Of a DNA stretch of 64,000 bases, positions 1-8,997 are shown piece by piece. Origin of the DNA: Aliiroseovarius salicola. Its GTDB lineage: Bacteria; Pseudomonadota; Alphaproteobacteria; Rhodobacterales; Rhodobacteraceae. Where the stretch lies: the NCBI RefSeq assembly GCF_027891095.1, contig NZ_JAQIIO010000005.1:1-64000 (forward strand), read 5' to 3'. Both the position numbers and the translations under genes were made by a program. Under the pieces are notes generated by a model, which made no database searches, was not told the origin of the DNA, and saw only the letters and a program-made list of their open reading frames with translations. Position 1 is the first letter of the stretch; every line of letters starts with the position of its first letter.

Positions 1-292
1 CGGGTAACCGCTCAATCTGGCTATCTTGCCGAACCTGGATGACTGTGATCGTAGTTTTAAAATTGGTTAATAGGACGAGAAGGCCATGCCTCCATACTTT
101 TTCATAACAGGGTTAGTATTGCGGGTAACCCGACACACTATGATTACCCCAAGCAGACCTTCGTACCATTGCAGCATTGGTCAAAATGGGCTCCAACCGG
201 ACCTCAAATGCATTGCGGCACCCTGTGATATTTTATGATTGTCAACGCCGGATTGTCGCTTGGGAAGGGCATGGCGGATCGGAGGATCAGTC
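1..292. other. Non-coding left edge
   Basis: I see no convincing gene here. The nonamer CGGGTAACC occurs at 1-9 and again at 122-130, where it is part of the 11-bp palindrome CGGGTAACCCG (122-132). The segment ends with GGAGG at 281-285, a good ribosome binding site for the recombinase gene that starts at 293. The repeats may be part of a recombination site or an operator, but nothing in the sequence decides this. Confidence 0.4.
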
Positions 293-979
293 ATGGAAAC
301 ACCAAACTTACCTGCCATTCGAACTCTGCGCCCTGCCTGGAACAAGGGTCGCATCGTGGGCCAGAAACGCCCCCTGAAACCTAAGCATGTTTGGGCAATT
401 CGCGTTCGTCTCGAACTTGCTGAGAACCACCGTGACCCTGCACTTTTCAATATGGCAATAGACAGCAAGCTGCGCGGGTGCGATCTGGTGAAAATGAAGG
501 TTGTCGATGTTATGGCGTCTGGTCAGATCAAAGAGCGGGCATCTGTCTTGCAAAGCAAAACACAGAAGCCTGTGCGGTTTGAAATATCCGAAGGAACTCG
601 AGCTTCGGTCGAGAAGTGGATGGATGACCCATTAATGGTTGGATCGGAATATCTCTGGCCAGGGCGGTTCTATGAGCGGTTGCACATCTCGACGCGTCAA
701 TACGCTCGGATCGTGCGTGACTGGGTAAAATCCATCGGGTTGGACGACAACGCCTACGGCACCCATTCGATGCGGCGCACCATGGTCACGCAGATTTACA
801 AAAAGACAGGCAACTTGCGCGCTGTCCCGCTCCTGCTAGGCCACACGAAGATGGACAGCACAGTCCGATATCTCGGCGTTGAGCTCGAGAATGCCTGGCA
901 ATCGCCGAAGCTATCGAAATCAAAACAGCCGGGCCGTCTTCAAGGACGGCCCAAACCGGACCTTGGGCGAGGATCATGA
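293..979 (+). CDS. Tyrosine recombinase / integrase
   Basis: This 228-residue protein belongs to the tyrosine recombinase (phage integrase) family, which cuts and rejoins DNA through a covalent phosphotyrosine. All expected catalytic positions are visible: Arg61 (KLRGCDL), a beta-hairpin Lys at 89, the H-x-x-R pair His158/Arg161 (THSMRR), His184 (LLGHTK) and the nucleophile Tyr193 (VRYLGVE). The start at 293 is chosen because GGAGG precedes it by 7 bases; an upstream ATG at 239 has no such site. It is short for a phage integrase, which usually carries an N-terminal arm-binding domain of about 100 residues, and resembles the compact recombinases of plasmids and small islands. It sits beside an IS110 copy at the window edge, so its element may continue to the left. 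The substrate site is unknown. Confidence 0.8.
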   Translation: METPNLPAIRTLRPAWNKGRIVGQKRPLKPKHVWAIRVRLELAENHRDPALFNMAIDSKLRGCDLVKMKVVDVMASGQIKERASVLQSKTQKPVRFEISEGTRASVEKWMDDPLMVGSEYLWPGRFYERLHISTRQYARIVRDWVKSIGLDDNAYGTHSMRRTMVTQIYKKTGNLRAVPLLLGHTKMDSTVRYLGVELENAWQSPKLSKSKQPGRLQGRPKPDLGRGS

Positions 980-1139
980 TGCCGTGCTGCGGATCGTCAA
1001 TTCGGACGTTCGCTGCGAGTGCACAGTATAGACTCCCTTGGACGACCGGTGCGCGGATGGAGTGGATGGCGTCTGCACCTACCGTCGCGCATTGCGGCAT
1101 AGTGTAGATGTTTTCATCAGCTAGGAATGGAGCTCCACC

Positions 1140-2159
1140 ATGGAAGTTACGACAATAGGATTGGATCTTGGTAAGGACCCTCTCCAAGTTCGCAGTATCG
1201 CCGCTGACGGCACAGTTGTCTTCAATCGATCGATCCGGCGTAGACAGTTGCTCAAGTTCTTCGAAACGCTGCCGAATTGTTTGGCCGGCATTGAGGCTTG
1301 CGGCTCAGCCCATCATTGGGCGCGGGAATTAACTACGATCGGTCATGATGTGCGGCTAATGCCAGCGGTCTACGTCAAGCCGTACGTGAAGCGCGGAAAG
1401 ACAGACGCTGTCGATGCGGAGGCAATGTGCGAGGCCGTCACACGACCGACCATGCGGTTTGTTGCTGTGAAGTCGAAAGAACAATAGGCCCTGCTAACCA
1501 TCCACCGGGTGCGCCAGCTTATCGTCCGCCAGAAAACCCAGATGCTGAACGTGATCCGCGGTCTTCTTCGTGAGTTTGGTCATGTGATCGGGAACGGACC
1601 GGTTGCCGCGATGCGCTTCATTAAGACGTTCCAGACGGATGACTGCCTGGACATGCCTGACGTGGTGAAGAGCATGCTCAAAACGCTCTGCGATCAGGTT
1701 GTTGCTCTCGATGACCGGGTGACCTTTTATGACAAACTGGTCGAATATCATTCCCGGATCGATGAGCGCGCCAAGCGCATAAGAACAATCCCCGGCGTTG
1801 AACCCATCACTGCCTCGGCCATTGTAGCTACTATCGGCGACGTCAAGCAGTTCAAGAACGGACGCGAGTTTGCCGCCTGGCTAGGGCTGACACCGCTGAA
1901 CAGATCGAGCGGTGGCAAAGAGCGTTTGGGGCGGATCAGCAAGAAAGGCGATCGCTATCTCCGACGATTGCTTGTGATTGGCATGACCTCTCAAGTTCAG
2001 CGTGCCCGTGGATATCCAGAGCACGTACACCCCTGGATCATGCAGCTTCTGGAACGAAAACCCGTTCGTCACGCAACCATTGCTATGGCGAACAAGGCAG
2101 CGAGGATCATCTGCGCGATCCTCACCAAAGAAACGTACTACCACCAAGCGGCAGCATAA
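1140..2159 (+). pseudogene. IS110-family transposase interrupted by an amber codon
   Basis: The reading frame encodes about 339 residues of an IS110-family transposase, a DEDD-type recombinase that moves its element using a guide RNA. The N-terminal DEDD (RuvC-like) domain is visible as GLDLGK, GIEACGSAHHWA and TDAVDAEAMCEA, and the C-terminal Transposase_20 domain as GLTPLNRSSGGKERLG, whose serine pair includes the proposed nucleophile. The SSGGK-type C-terminus is closest in my memory to the IS1111 subgroup. A TAG at 1485-1487 interrupts the frame where related proteins carry Gln (KSKEQ-stop-ALLTIHRVRQ). The frame continues unchanged afterwards, so a single C-to-T change explains the break. 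The next ATG-like start is at 1509. The element is probably inactive unless the amber codon is read through. Confidence 0.85.
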
Positions 2160-2531
2160 AAGGAGCAAGACAAAACCGAATTGCAAGACGAATGTCATGA
2201 TGGCACGTGCGGTCATCCGAAAACCTGAAATCCCGTGCTTTGTCCTGAACTCACAGGTTCGCGTCGCCGATTGGGAGCAGGTTTACGGAACCCATCAAGG
2301 CCAGCGGCACACACCGACGCCGCGATCAAAGGCCGGACACAGGACTGTACTGACCTGCGCCGCAATTAGAGCATTTTTTCCTTGCAAAGCAGACGCCATC
2401 CACAAAGGACAAAGCGGCCTTGAGCAACTGCGGCTATTGCTTGCGCAGAAAGCCTTCGCGCTTGTAGTGCATGTTTTTCTGACTTGTGAGCCTTGCTGCG
2501 CCCACAAGCTGCTGTCTTGCGCATTGTTTGC
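2160..2531. other. Non-coding flank of the IS110 copy
   Basis: About 370 bases separate the transposase stop from the stop of the convergent ABC ATPase gene. No reading frame here looks real. In IS1111-type elements the guide (seek/bridge) RNA is encoded downstream of the transposase, so the first part of this stretch is where such an RNA and the right end of the element would be expected. I could not define the terminal repeats by eye. Confidence 0.35.
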
Positions 2532-3527
2532 TTAGTCCATGCGCGCGCCTTCGCGATTGAAATGGTAAACTCTTTGTGGATTGAAGCCGAGTCGCAATTT
2601 CTGACCCGGCTCCACCGCTTGCTGTCCAAACAGTCGCGCGGTGATCTGAAAATCGCTTACCTTGGCAATTACGTTGGTATCGCCACCGAGTTTTTCGACA
2701 TGATTGACCCGCGCTGCAATCACTCCGTCGTCGTCCAGAAACAGGTCTTCAGGACGCACGCCCATCGTGCGGTCGTCGCCTTCATTCAGCAAACTTGCCG
2801 GCAGGAAATTCATCGCGGGTGAGCCAAGGAACCCGGCGACAAACTGGTTGGCAGGGTTGTTGTACAGTTCCATCGGGCTGCCGATCTGTTCCACTCGCCC
2901 GTCGCGCAACACCACTATCTTGTCCGCCAGCGTCATTGCTTCGGTCTGGTCATGGGTCACGTAGATTATCGAGGCACCAAGCTGTTCGTGAAGATGGGCA
3001 ATCTCAAGCCGCGTGTTCATGCGAAGGGCTGCGTCGAGGTTTGAGAGTGGTTCATCAAACAGGAAGAGTTTCGGTTGGCGCACAATGGCGCGGCCAATGG
3101 CAACCCGCTGGCGCTGACCGCCGGACAACTCCGAGGGGAACCGGTCAAGATATGGGGCTAGATCCAACATCCGACTGGCCTCTTCCACCCGCTCGTCAAT
3201 CACCTCTTTCGGCTGCTTTTCCTGTTTCAGCGCCAAGGTCATATTACCGCGCACATTCAGGTGTGGATAAAGCGCATAGCTTTGGAACACCATTGCAATG
3301 CCGCGCTTTGAGGGCGGGGTCAGATTGACAAGATCATCACCGATGTGGATCTCACCAGAGCTGGCATCTTCCAGCCCGGCAATCACCCGCAAGAGGGTGG
3401 ATTTACCGCAACCCGAGGGGCCGACAAACACAACAAATTCACCTTCTTCAACTTCGATATCAATGTCTTTCAACACATGCACCGAACCGAAAGATTTGTT
3501 CACTTTTTTCAGGGAAAGAGCGGTCAT
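2532..3527 (-). CDS. Sugar ABC transporter ATP-binding protein (MalK/UgpC type)
   Basis: This 331-residue ATPase powers the sugar importer encoded upstream in the same operon. It shows Walker A GPSGCGKST (36-44), the Q-loop at about 82, the signature LSGGQ (134-138), Walker B LFLFDEP (154-160) and a switch-loop THDQTEAM. A C-terminal OB-type regulatory domain typical of MalK/UgpC follows, with GVRPEDLF at its start. The total is somewhat shorter than the usual 360 residues, the loss being in the C-terminal domain. It is the last gene of the operon and its start overlaps the stop of the oxidoreductase gene by four bases (ATGA), which indicates translational coupling. It should form a dimer on the cytoplasmic face of the two permeases. 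Confidence 0.93.
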   Translation of the reverse strand: MTALSLKKVNKSFGSVHVLKDIDIEVEEGEFVVFVGPSGCGKSTLLRVIAGLEDASSGEIHIGDDLVNLTPPSKRGIAMVFQSYALYPHLNVRGNMTLALKQEKQPKEVIDERVEEASRMLDLAPYLDRFPSELSGGQRQRVAIGRAIVRQPKLFLFDEPLSNLDAALRMNTRLEIAHLHEQLGASIIYVTHDQTEAMTLADKIVVLRDGRVEQIGSPMELYNNPANQFVAGFLGSPAMNFLPASLLNEGDDRTMGVRPEDLFLDDDGVIAARVNHVEKLGGDTNVIAKVSDFQITARLFGQQAVEPGQKLRLGFNPQRVYHFNREGARMD

Positions 3528-4558
3528 GATGTTTCCTCTTCAAGGCTGACGGGTTGGCCGGTACGCACGCTTTCGTCCGCAGCAAGGCAAATGGCAAGGG
3601 ACCGCACCGCATCCTGCATGTGACGGGTCAGGTCGAGATTTTCTTGAATGGCCTCAAGCATGTAGGCTTGTTCGGCATCACATAGCGCCTGATGGCCGGG
3701 TTCGTCCGGCAGGGCGATCATCTGATCACCTTCGGGACGGTGGACAAGCAATCCTCCCACCGCAGTGTGGCTGTCCACATTGGAACTGTCGGATTTGTCG
3801 GTCTCGGTGATCGACACAGATCCCGCAGGGGAAATCACGTCTTTCACAAAAAACGCGGTTTCCGACATCATCGGACCCCAGCCTGCTTCGTACCAGCCGA
3901 CCGACCCGTCCTCGAACGTAACCTGAAACTGGCCGTAATTATACATGTCAGGTGCAATTTCATCCGACAGGCGCAGTCCCATACCATTCACTTGCACGGG
4001 GGCGGCATCGGTGATCTGGCACCAGACATCCACGTAATGCACGCCGCAATCAACAATTGGCGCGGTGGTCTGCATCAGGGCTTTGTGGGTCTCCCACTCT
4101 GCGCCTTTGGATTGCTGATTAAGGTTCATACGGAACACATAAGGCCCGCCTAGTGCGCGCGCTTCTTCGATGAGCCGCACCCAGCTTGGATGGTGGCGCA
4201 GGATATAGCCCACCACCAGTTTGCGGTTCAGGCGCGTAGCCGTGTCGACCACGCGTTTGGCATCCGCAATCGTGGTCGCCAGTGGTTTTTCCACAAACAC
4301 ATGCGCGCCTGCTTCCATCGCCGCCACGGCGAAATCGGCGTGGCTGTCGGAATAGGTGGCAATCACCACCAGATCCGGCCTGGTGTCCGCAAGCGCTGCG
4401 TGGAAATCGGTAAAGACAGGATAGCCGGCCAGATCCGGCAGATCGACACGGCCCGAGCGGTTTACAAGGGCGACGATCTCAGCACCGTCGTGGTTATGGT
4501 GTGCAAGCGCATGGCTTGCCCCCATATTACCCAGACCTGCAATCAGAACCCGGATCAT
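3524..4558 (-). CDS. Gfo/Idh/MocA-family oxidoreductase
   Basis: This 344-residue protein has the N-terminal Rossmann fold of NAD(P)-dependent sugar oxidoreductases (VLIAGLGNMGASHA at the start) and the family motif VFVEKPLA, whose lysine is catalytic in characterised members. The C-terminal half is the usual substrate-binding beta-sheet domain. It lies between the second permease and the ATPase, overlapping each by four bases, so it is cotranslated with the importer and probably acts on the imported sugar or an early product. The exact substrate cannot be read from sequence; a dehydrogenase acting on an amino sugar or on the sugar linked to it is an inference from the context of murQ, nagA and the amino-sugar kinase. 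Confidence 0.85.
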   Translation of the reverse strand: MIRVLIAGLGNMGASHALAHHNHDGAEIVALVNRSGRVDLPDLAGYPVFTDFHAALADTRPDLVVIATYSDSHADFAVAAMEAGAHVFVEKPLATTIADAKRVVDTATRLNRKLVVGYILRHHPSWVRLIEEARALGGPYVFRMNLNQQSKGAEWETHKALMQTTAPIVDCGVHYVDVWCQITDAAPVQVNGMGLRLSDEIAPDMYNYGQFQVTFEDGSVGWYEAGWGPMMSETAFFVKDVISPAGSVSITETDKSDSSNVDSHTAVGGLLVHRPEGDQMIALPDEPGHQALCDAEQAYMLEAIQENLDLTRHMQDAVRSLAICLAADESVRTGQPVSLEEETS

Positions 4559-5394
4559 TTTACCGCTCCTGAGGTGATGCCGCGAATGAGTTGACGTGAG
4601 AAGATCACATAGAGGATCAAGACCGGCAGGATCGCCATCGACAGGGCGGACAAGACCGCGTTCCAGTCGGTCACGAACTGGCCGATAAAGACCTGGCTGC
4701 CCAAAGTGAGCGTTTTGGTTTCTTCGGCGGGCGCAAGGATCAGCGGGAACCAGAGGTCATTCCAGATCGGGATCATGTTAAAAACCGCAACCGTCGCCAT
4801 TGAGGGGCGCACCAGCGGCAGCACCAGCTTGAAGAAGATCGTGTATTCCGACAGCCCGTCAATCCGTCCGGCATCTTTCAGGTCATCACTGACCTGCTTC
4901 ATAAATTCGGACAGGATAAACACAGCCAGCGGAAGGCCCTGCGCCGTATAGACAAGAATGAGCGCCCAAAGCGTGTTGACCAGACCGGTCGACACCATCA
5001 GTTCAAGGATCGCCACCGTGCCGATGCGGATCGGGATCATGATCCCGAGCGCCAGGTAAAGCCCCATGATCATATTGCCCTTGAAGCGATATTCACTGAG
5101 CGCATATGCCGCCATCGCCCCAAAGAGCAGGACAAAAAACAGCGTGGCCACGGTCACGATCATCGAGTTCTGGAAGTATAGAAAGAAATCCCCCTGCTTC
5201 ATCACCGTCTCGTACCCGACCATCGAGAAGCTTTCGCTATCCGGCATGGCCAGAGGTTCGCGAAAGATCTTCTTACGGGTCTTGAAACTGTTGATCAGGA
5301 TCACAAAGACCGGAAACAGCGCAATCAGCGTATAGAGGATCAGCGCACCATGCATTGCAGCGGCATTGAGCGGATTTTGACGTGCCTTGTTCAT
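4555..5394 (-). CDS. Sugar ABC transporter permease (MalG type)
   Basis: This is a binding-protein-dependent inner-membrane permease of about 279 residues with roughly six hydrophobic segments. The EAA loop, which contacts the ATPase, is visible as DAGRIDGLSEYTIFFKLVLP. The start at 5394 (MNKARQNP) is preferred over an upstream ATG at 5460 because AAGGAGG lies seven bases before it and overlaps the stop region of the preceding permease gene (stop at 5405). The product pairs with the MalF-type permease to form the channel of the amino-sugar importer. Assignment to the family is secure; the transported sugar is inferred from the locus. Confidence 0.92.
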   Translation of the reverse strand: MNKARQNPLNAAAMHGALILYTLIALFPVFVILINSFKTRKKIFREPLAMPDSESFSMVGYETVMKQGDFFLYFQNSMIVTVATLFFVLLFGAMAAYALSEYRFKGNMIMGLYLALGIMIPIRIGTVAILELMVSTGLVNTLWALILVYTAQGLPLAVFILSEFMKQVSDDLKDAGRIDGLSEYTIFFKLVLPLVRPSMATVAVFNMIPIWNDLWFPLILAPAEETKTLTLGSQVFIGQFVTDWNAVLSALSMAILPVLILYVIFSRQLIRGITSGAVK

Positions 5395-5404
5395 GATCGC
5401 CTCC

Positions 5405-6340
5405 TTACAGCTGATACCGGCGCATCCGGGTCTGGATGCCGAAGAGATAGAGACAGACACCGATCAGGATGATCCCGAACATCGCGCCAGCAATGGCCGA
5501 GCCCATATGCGGATCGCCAAGCTGCAGTTGGAAGCCGAAGAAGGTGCGGTACATGAAGGTGCCCAGAATATCGGTCGAGAAGTCCGGCCCCGCCAGCGCG
5601 CCTTGCGCAGCGTAGATCAGGTCGAACGCGTTGAAGTTGCCGACAAATGTCAGGATCGAGATGATCCCGATCGAGGGCAGGATCAGCGGCAGTTTGATTT
5701 TCCAGAAGGCCGCAGAACCGGTGATCCCATCAATCTCGCCCGCTTCCAGAATTTCTTCCGGAATGGTCAGAAGCGCGGCATAGATCAGCATCATCGGGAT
5801 GCCCACGAATTGCCACACGGAAATCAGCGCCAGCGTGGTCAGCGCGTATTCTTCTTTGCCCAACCACGGCGCAAACAGTGATTTCAACCCAACAGCATCC
5901 AGCATCCCCGGCGCAATGCCCCAGATTGGCGACAGGATCAGTTTCCAGGCAAAACCGACAATCACAAAGCTGAGGATCGTGGGAATGAATATGGCCGAGC
6001 GGTAAAGCGCGGCAAAGCGCAGCCGCGGGTGGCTCAGGATCGCGGCCAGCGCAACGCCGATCGGATTTTGCACCAGCATATGCACAATGAAGAACCAGAA
6101 GTTGTTGCCCAGTGCGTTCCAGAACTGCTTGGACCAGATCGGGTCAAAAAACAGGGTGCGGAAATTCTCCAGCCCGACGAAAATTCGCGTCTGCTCCACC
6201 TCACTGTAAAGCGCAAGGCGCAGTGTATTAAAGAGCGGAAAGATCATGATGGCGGTGTAGACCAGCACGGCAGGTGCAAGGAATACAAGGATGTGCCAGC
6301 GGATCGGGCTGCGGTTGGTTGAGGTGCTCTGATCAGACAT
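5405..6340 (-). CDS. Sugar ABC transporter permease (MalF type)
   Basis: This permease of about 311 residues has a first membrane segment near residues 15-35 (HILVFLAPAVLVYTAIMIFP) and the EAA loop EAGEIDGITGSAAFWKIKLP that docks to the ATPase. The ATG at 6340 (MSDQSTST) is preferred to one at 6394 because GGAGA precedes it and the extra residues would be a poor match to the family. About 350 bases containing a large inverted repeat separate it from the binding-protein gene upstream. It forms the heterodimeric channel with the MalG-type permease that follows after only ten bases. Confidence 0.92.
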   Translation of the reverse strand: MSDQSTSTNRSPIRWHILVFLAPAVLVYTAIMIFPLFNTLRLALYSEVEQTRIFVGLENFRTLFFDPIWSKQFWNALGNNFWFFIVHMLVQNPIGVALAAILSHPRLRFAALYRSAIFIPTILSFVIVGFAWKLILSPIWGIAPGMLDAVGLKSLFAPWLGKEEYALTTLALISVWQFVGIPMMLIYAALLTIPEEILEAGEIDGITGSAAFWKIKLPLILPSIGIISILTFVGNFNAFDLIYAAQGALAGPDFSTDILGTFMYRTFFGFQLQLGDPHMGSAIAGAMFGIILIGVCLYLFGIQTRMRRYQL

Positions 6341-6506
6341 GGCTGAAATCTCCGGGATCACACTCCGCCCCCGTCCTAAGGGGCAGAGTGCCATCTTCGG
6401 TCACGGCCATCGGCATCCCTGCCTGTACCGCAGGTCCGAATGTGGCGGATATTGGTTGATAAAAGGTGAACACTGGCGCTCTCCCGATCTTCTCTGCGGA
6501 TATTGT

Positions 6507-6632
6507 GCCTCCGGCGGGGATATTTCCGGACCAAAGTTGGCAGGTCGGTTATTCTATCCGTAGGCGCGGTGGCGGTGATTGGGGACAGCAGCGCGCCCCT
6601 ATCTTTGGTCATTAAATATCCCCGCCGGAGGC
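6507..6632. repeat. Long inverted repeat between binding-protein and permease genes
   Basis: The 19 bases at 6507-6525 (GCCTCCGGCGGGGATATTT) are the exact reverse complement of 6614-6632. After a three-base mismatch the pairing resumes with GACCAAAG (6529-6536) against CTTTGGTC (6603-6610), giving 30-base arms around a 66-base loop. In the leftward transcript this would fold just 3' of the binding-protein cistron. Such hairpins often protect an upstream binding-protein mRNA or cause partial termination, so that it exceeds the permeases. I recall related GC-rich motifs as dispersed repeats in Rhodobacteraceae, so it may also be a repeat insertion. The whole 6341-6692 interval holds no gene. 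Confidence 0.85.
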
Positions 6633-6692
6633 ATCAGACCTTAATACGAGGGCGACGGCCAGATGAAGGCACCCGGCCGCCTCGTTCAGCTG

Positions 6693-7946
6693 TTACATCT
6701 GCGGCTCATACCAAGAGGCGAGGCCTTCCTGCAGTTTCGCACCCAGTTCTTCCGGGGAAGACGTGCCTTTGATCGCGGCCACCGATGCGCCCCAGGTATC
6801 GTTTTCAAGGTTCGGAGTGCCACGCGACAGGATCTGATAGGTGGACCGGATGGTGCTTTCGCACTCGCCACGCCAGCCAACGATCTCCTTCGCGAGCGGA
6901 TCGGTGAGCTCAACCGGAGTGTTTGACAGCGGGAAGAAGCCCGGCAAGGCGTTGCCGAAGATCTCGGCAAATTCGGGTGAAGCCACCCATGCCAGGAAAA
7001 TCTTAGCCGCTTCAGGGTTATCGGTTTTGGCGTTCATACCGATGCCAATGTCGGTGTGATCCGAGATATAACAGGTGTCGCCAGCGTTCTGGACTGGCGG
7101 CTTGAAAGCGCCCATTTCAAAATCAGCCTGCGCATTGAACCCGGTGATTTCCCAGCTGCCGGCCGGATAGATTGCGGCGCGCCCCAGCGTGAACAGGTTC
7201 TGGCTGTCAGGATAGGTTTGGGCTTCGTAACCGTCTCCCAGATAGGCACCCCATTTGGCCAGCGTGGCATAGGGGGCAACCCATTGCGCGTCGGTCAGTT
7301 TCTGCTCGCCGGCGATCAGCGCCAGACGGCCCTCTTCACCTTTCCAGTAGTTCGGACCGATGTTGTTGTACCCCATCGTGGCCGCTTCCCATTGGTCGTT
7401 GGTGCCCATCGACATCGGGATATAGTTGCCATCTGCCTTGAAGGCTTCGAGTGCCGCAAAGAATTCAGCTTCGGTGGTCGGCACTTCAACGCCAACTTCC
7501 TCGAAGGCTTCTTTATTATAAATGAATCCGTGGATCACCGAGGCCATTGGCACACAGAAGCTTGCCGACCCATCATCGGTCTGCCAGGCAGATTTCGCCA
7601 CGTCCGAGAAGTTGCTCATGGCTTCCAGATCGTCGAGGGCGGTCAGGTGACCGGCGTCATACAGCGCCAGAGAGGCGTCAAACGGGCGACAGGTGATCAG
7701 GTCGCCAGCGGAACCGGCATCCAGCTTCGAGTTCAAAACCGCATTATATTCCGCAGGGGCTGAGGGGGTGAATTTCACCTTGATACCGGAGTGCTTGGCT
7801 TCAAAGGCGGGAATGATCTTGTCCTGCCACAGGACCAGGTCATCATTGCGCCAGCTTTCGATCGTGATGGTCACGTCTTGCGCCATTGCACTTGTGGCCA
7901 CCATGGCGGAGCTCGCCAGTGCCAGGGTCATTAACTTGCTTTTCAT
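6693..7946 (-). CDS. Extracellular solute-binding protein, family 1
   Basis: This 417-residue periplasmic protein begins with a Sec signal peptide (MKSKLMTLALASSAMVATSA, predicted cleavage after AMA before QDVTI). The mature part has the two-lobed layout of family 1 sugar-binding proteins, with the recognisable VTITIESWRND opening and an FTLGRAAIYPAGSWE segment. It captures the ligand for the importer encoded downstream. It lies 49 bases after murQ and is followed by a large inverted repeat before the permeases. With MurQ, NagA and an amino-sugar kinase in the locus, the ligand is most likely an N-acetylated amino sugar or a glycoside that contains one; this is inference. Confidence 0.92.
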   Translation of the reverse strand: MKSKLMTLALASSAMVATSAMAQDVTITIESWRNDDLVLWQDKIIPAFEAKHSGIKVKFTPSAPAEYNAVLNSKLDAGSAGDLITCRPFDASLALYDAGHLTALDDLEAMSNFSDVAKSAWQTDDGSASFCVPMASVIHGFIYNKEAFEEVGVEVPTTEAEFFAALEAFKADGNYIPMSMGTNDQWEAATMGYNNIGPNYWKGEEGRLALIAGEQKLTDAQWVAPYATLAKWGAYLGDGYEAQTYPDSQNLFTLGRAAIYPAGSWEITGFNAQADFEMGAFKPPVQNAGDTCYISDHTDIGIGMNAKTDNPEAAKIFLAWVASPEFAEIFGNALPGFFPLSNTPVELTDPLAKEIVGWRGECESTIRSTYQILSRGTPNLENDTWGASVAAIKGTSSPEELGAKLQEGLASWYEPQM

Positions 7947-7995
7947 TGTTTCCTCCCAATTTTATCGCAGTGTTCTCGTTGTGATTTTCGATGTG

Positions 7996-8928
7996 TTACG
8001 GCCACAGGGCCGACATGGCCGGGCGGAGATGCCCGCCCGTCTCCTTGAGTATGTCCTCCGCCTGCTTCGGACTGGCGCCAAGCGCCACCAAAACAGCCAA
8101 TTTCGTGTGTCCGTCGGTCTGGCTCAGCGCCTCATGGGCCGCCGCCTCGTCAACCTGGGCAATGCGTGCCACAATCCCGGCGGCGCGGCTGCGCAGTTTG
8201 GCGTTGTCAGCCCGCAGGTTGACCATCATTCCGTCATACACATGGCCCAGATCCACCGCCATCAGTGTCGACAGCATGTTCAGGGCAATCTTCTGCGCTG
8301 TGCCTGCGCCCATACGGGTCGAACCAGAGAGCACTTCCGCCGGAGTAGGCAGACAAATGGCGTAATCGCTCTGAAGCAGAAGCGGAGCGCCTTTATTGTT
8401 GGCGATGCCGATCAGGGTGGCGCCTCTGGCCTTGGCGATTTGCGCCGCCGCCAGTGTATAAGGTGTGGTGCCGCTGGCCGATACTGTGATCACGGTGTCC
8501 CGTCCGGTCAGTCCCGACAGGGTATGATCCAGCGCATCACTGTCATCTTCCGTGTCACCGGGCATCTCCGGCGTGGTGGGAATGCCACCAGCCATCAGGA
8601 TACGGATCTGCGAGGCCGGGATAGAAAACGTGCCACCTAGCTCCATCGCATCGGCGGCCGCCATCAACCCGGACGACCCGGCGGCGACATAATAGAGTGC
8701 CCCTCCGGTCCGGATCGTATCCGCCATGGCGTGGGATGCTTCTGCAATCGGTGTGATGCTCTGCTGCACGGCGAGGGCAGCTTGGTGCTGGCCCTCCGCA
8801 AGAACGGCTGCAACCATCTCGGCCGGCAGACGATCAAGACCACTGGCCTTGTCGTGCAGCTCTTCTGTGGTTTTTACCGGTTCAACAGCCATCTTGTTCA
8901 TCAACGCACTTAACGCGCGGTCCCCCAA
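7996..8928 (-). CDS. murQ: N-acetylmuramic acid 6-phosphate etherase
   Basis: MurQ removes D-lactate from N-acetylmuramic acid 6-phosphate to give N-acetylglucosamine 6-phosphate in the cytoplasm. The 310-residue protein has the expected SIS fold and the family signature EVLSGSTRMGAGTAQK. The two acidic residues proposed to act in catalysis appear as Glu96 (DAMELGG) and Glu127 (DTEDD). It is the first gene of the leftward operon, ahead of the binding protein, and its product feeds NagA on the divergent operon. Its promoter region, shared with the kinase gene, carries two putative GntR operators. The combination points to scavenging of peptidoglycan-derived sugars, environmental or recycled. 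Confidence 0.93.
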   Translation of the reverse strand: MGDRALSALMNKMAVEPVKTTEELHDKASGLDRLPAEMVAAVLAEGQHQAALAVQQSITPIAEASHAMADTIRTGGALYYVAAGSSGLMAAADAMELGGTFSIPASQIRILMAGGIPTTPEMPGDTEDDSDALDHTLSGLTGRDTVITVSASGTTPYTLAAAQIAKARGATLIGIANNKGAPLLLQSDYAICLPTPAEVLSGSTRMGAGTAQKIALNMLSTLMAVDLGHVYDGMMVNLRADNAKLRSRAAGIVARIAQVDEAAAHEALSQTDGHTKLAVLVALGASPKQAEDILKETGGHLRPAMSALWP

Positions 8929-8981
8929 ATGTGTTTCCGATCCCGCCAGATGAGCGATTTAAATTCGGAACACCTCAAATC

Positions 8982-8997
8982 ATACCTATTAGATACC
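8982..8997. promoter_or_regulatory. Putative GntR-family operator, copy 1
   Basis: The top strand reads ATACCTATTAGATACC. Its reverse complement, GGTATCTAATAGGTAT, matches the second site at 9103-9118 at 13 of 16 positions. It lies about 55 bases upstream of murQ in the AT-rich 195-base divergent region. A GntR/HutC regulator is encoded two genes away, and such regulators often bind GGTAT-like half-sites. The pairing with that regulator is inference. Confidence 0.5.

Noticed and set aside
1509-2159. A separate transposase gene downstream of a short N-terminal gene
   Set aside because: The two parts are in the same frame with only a TAG between them, so one interrupted gene is the simpler reading.
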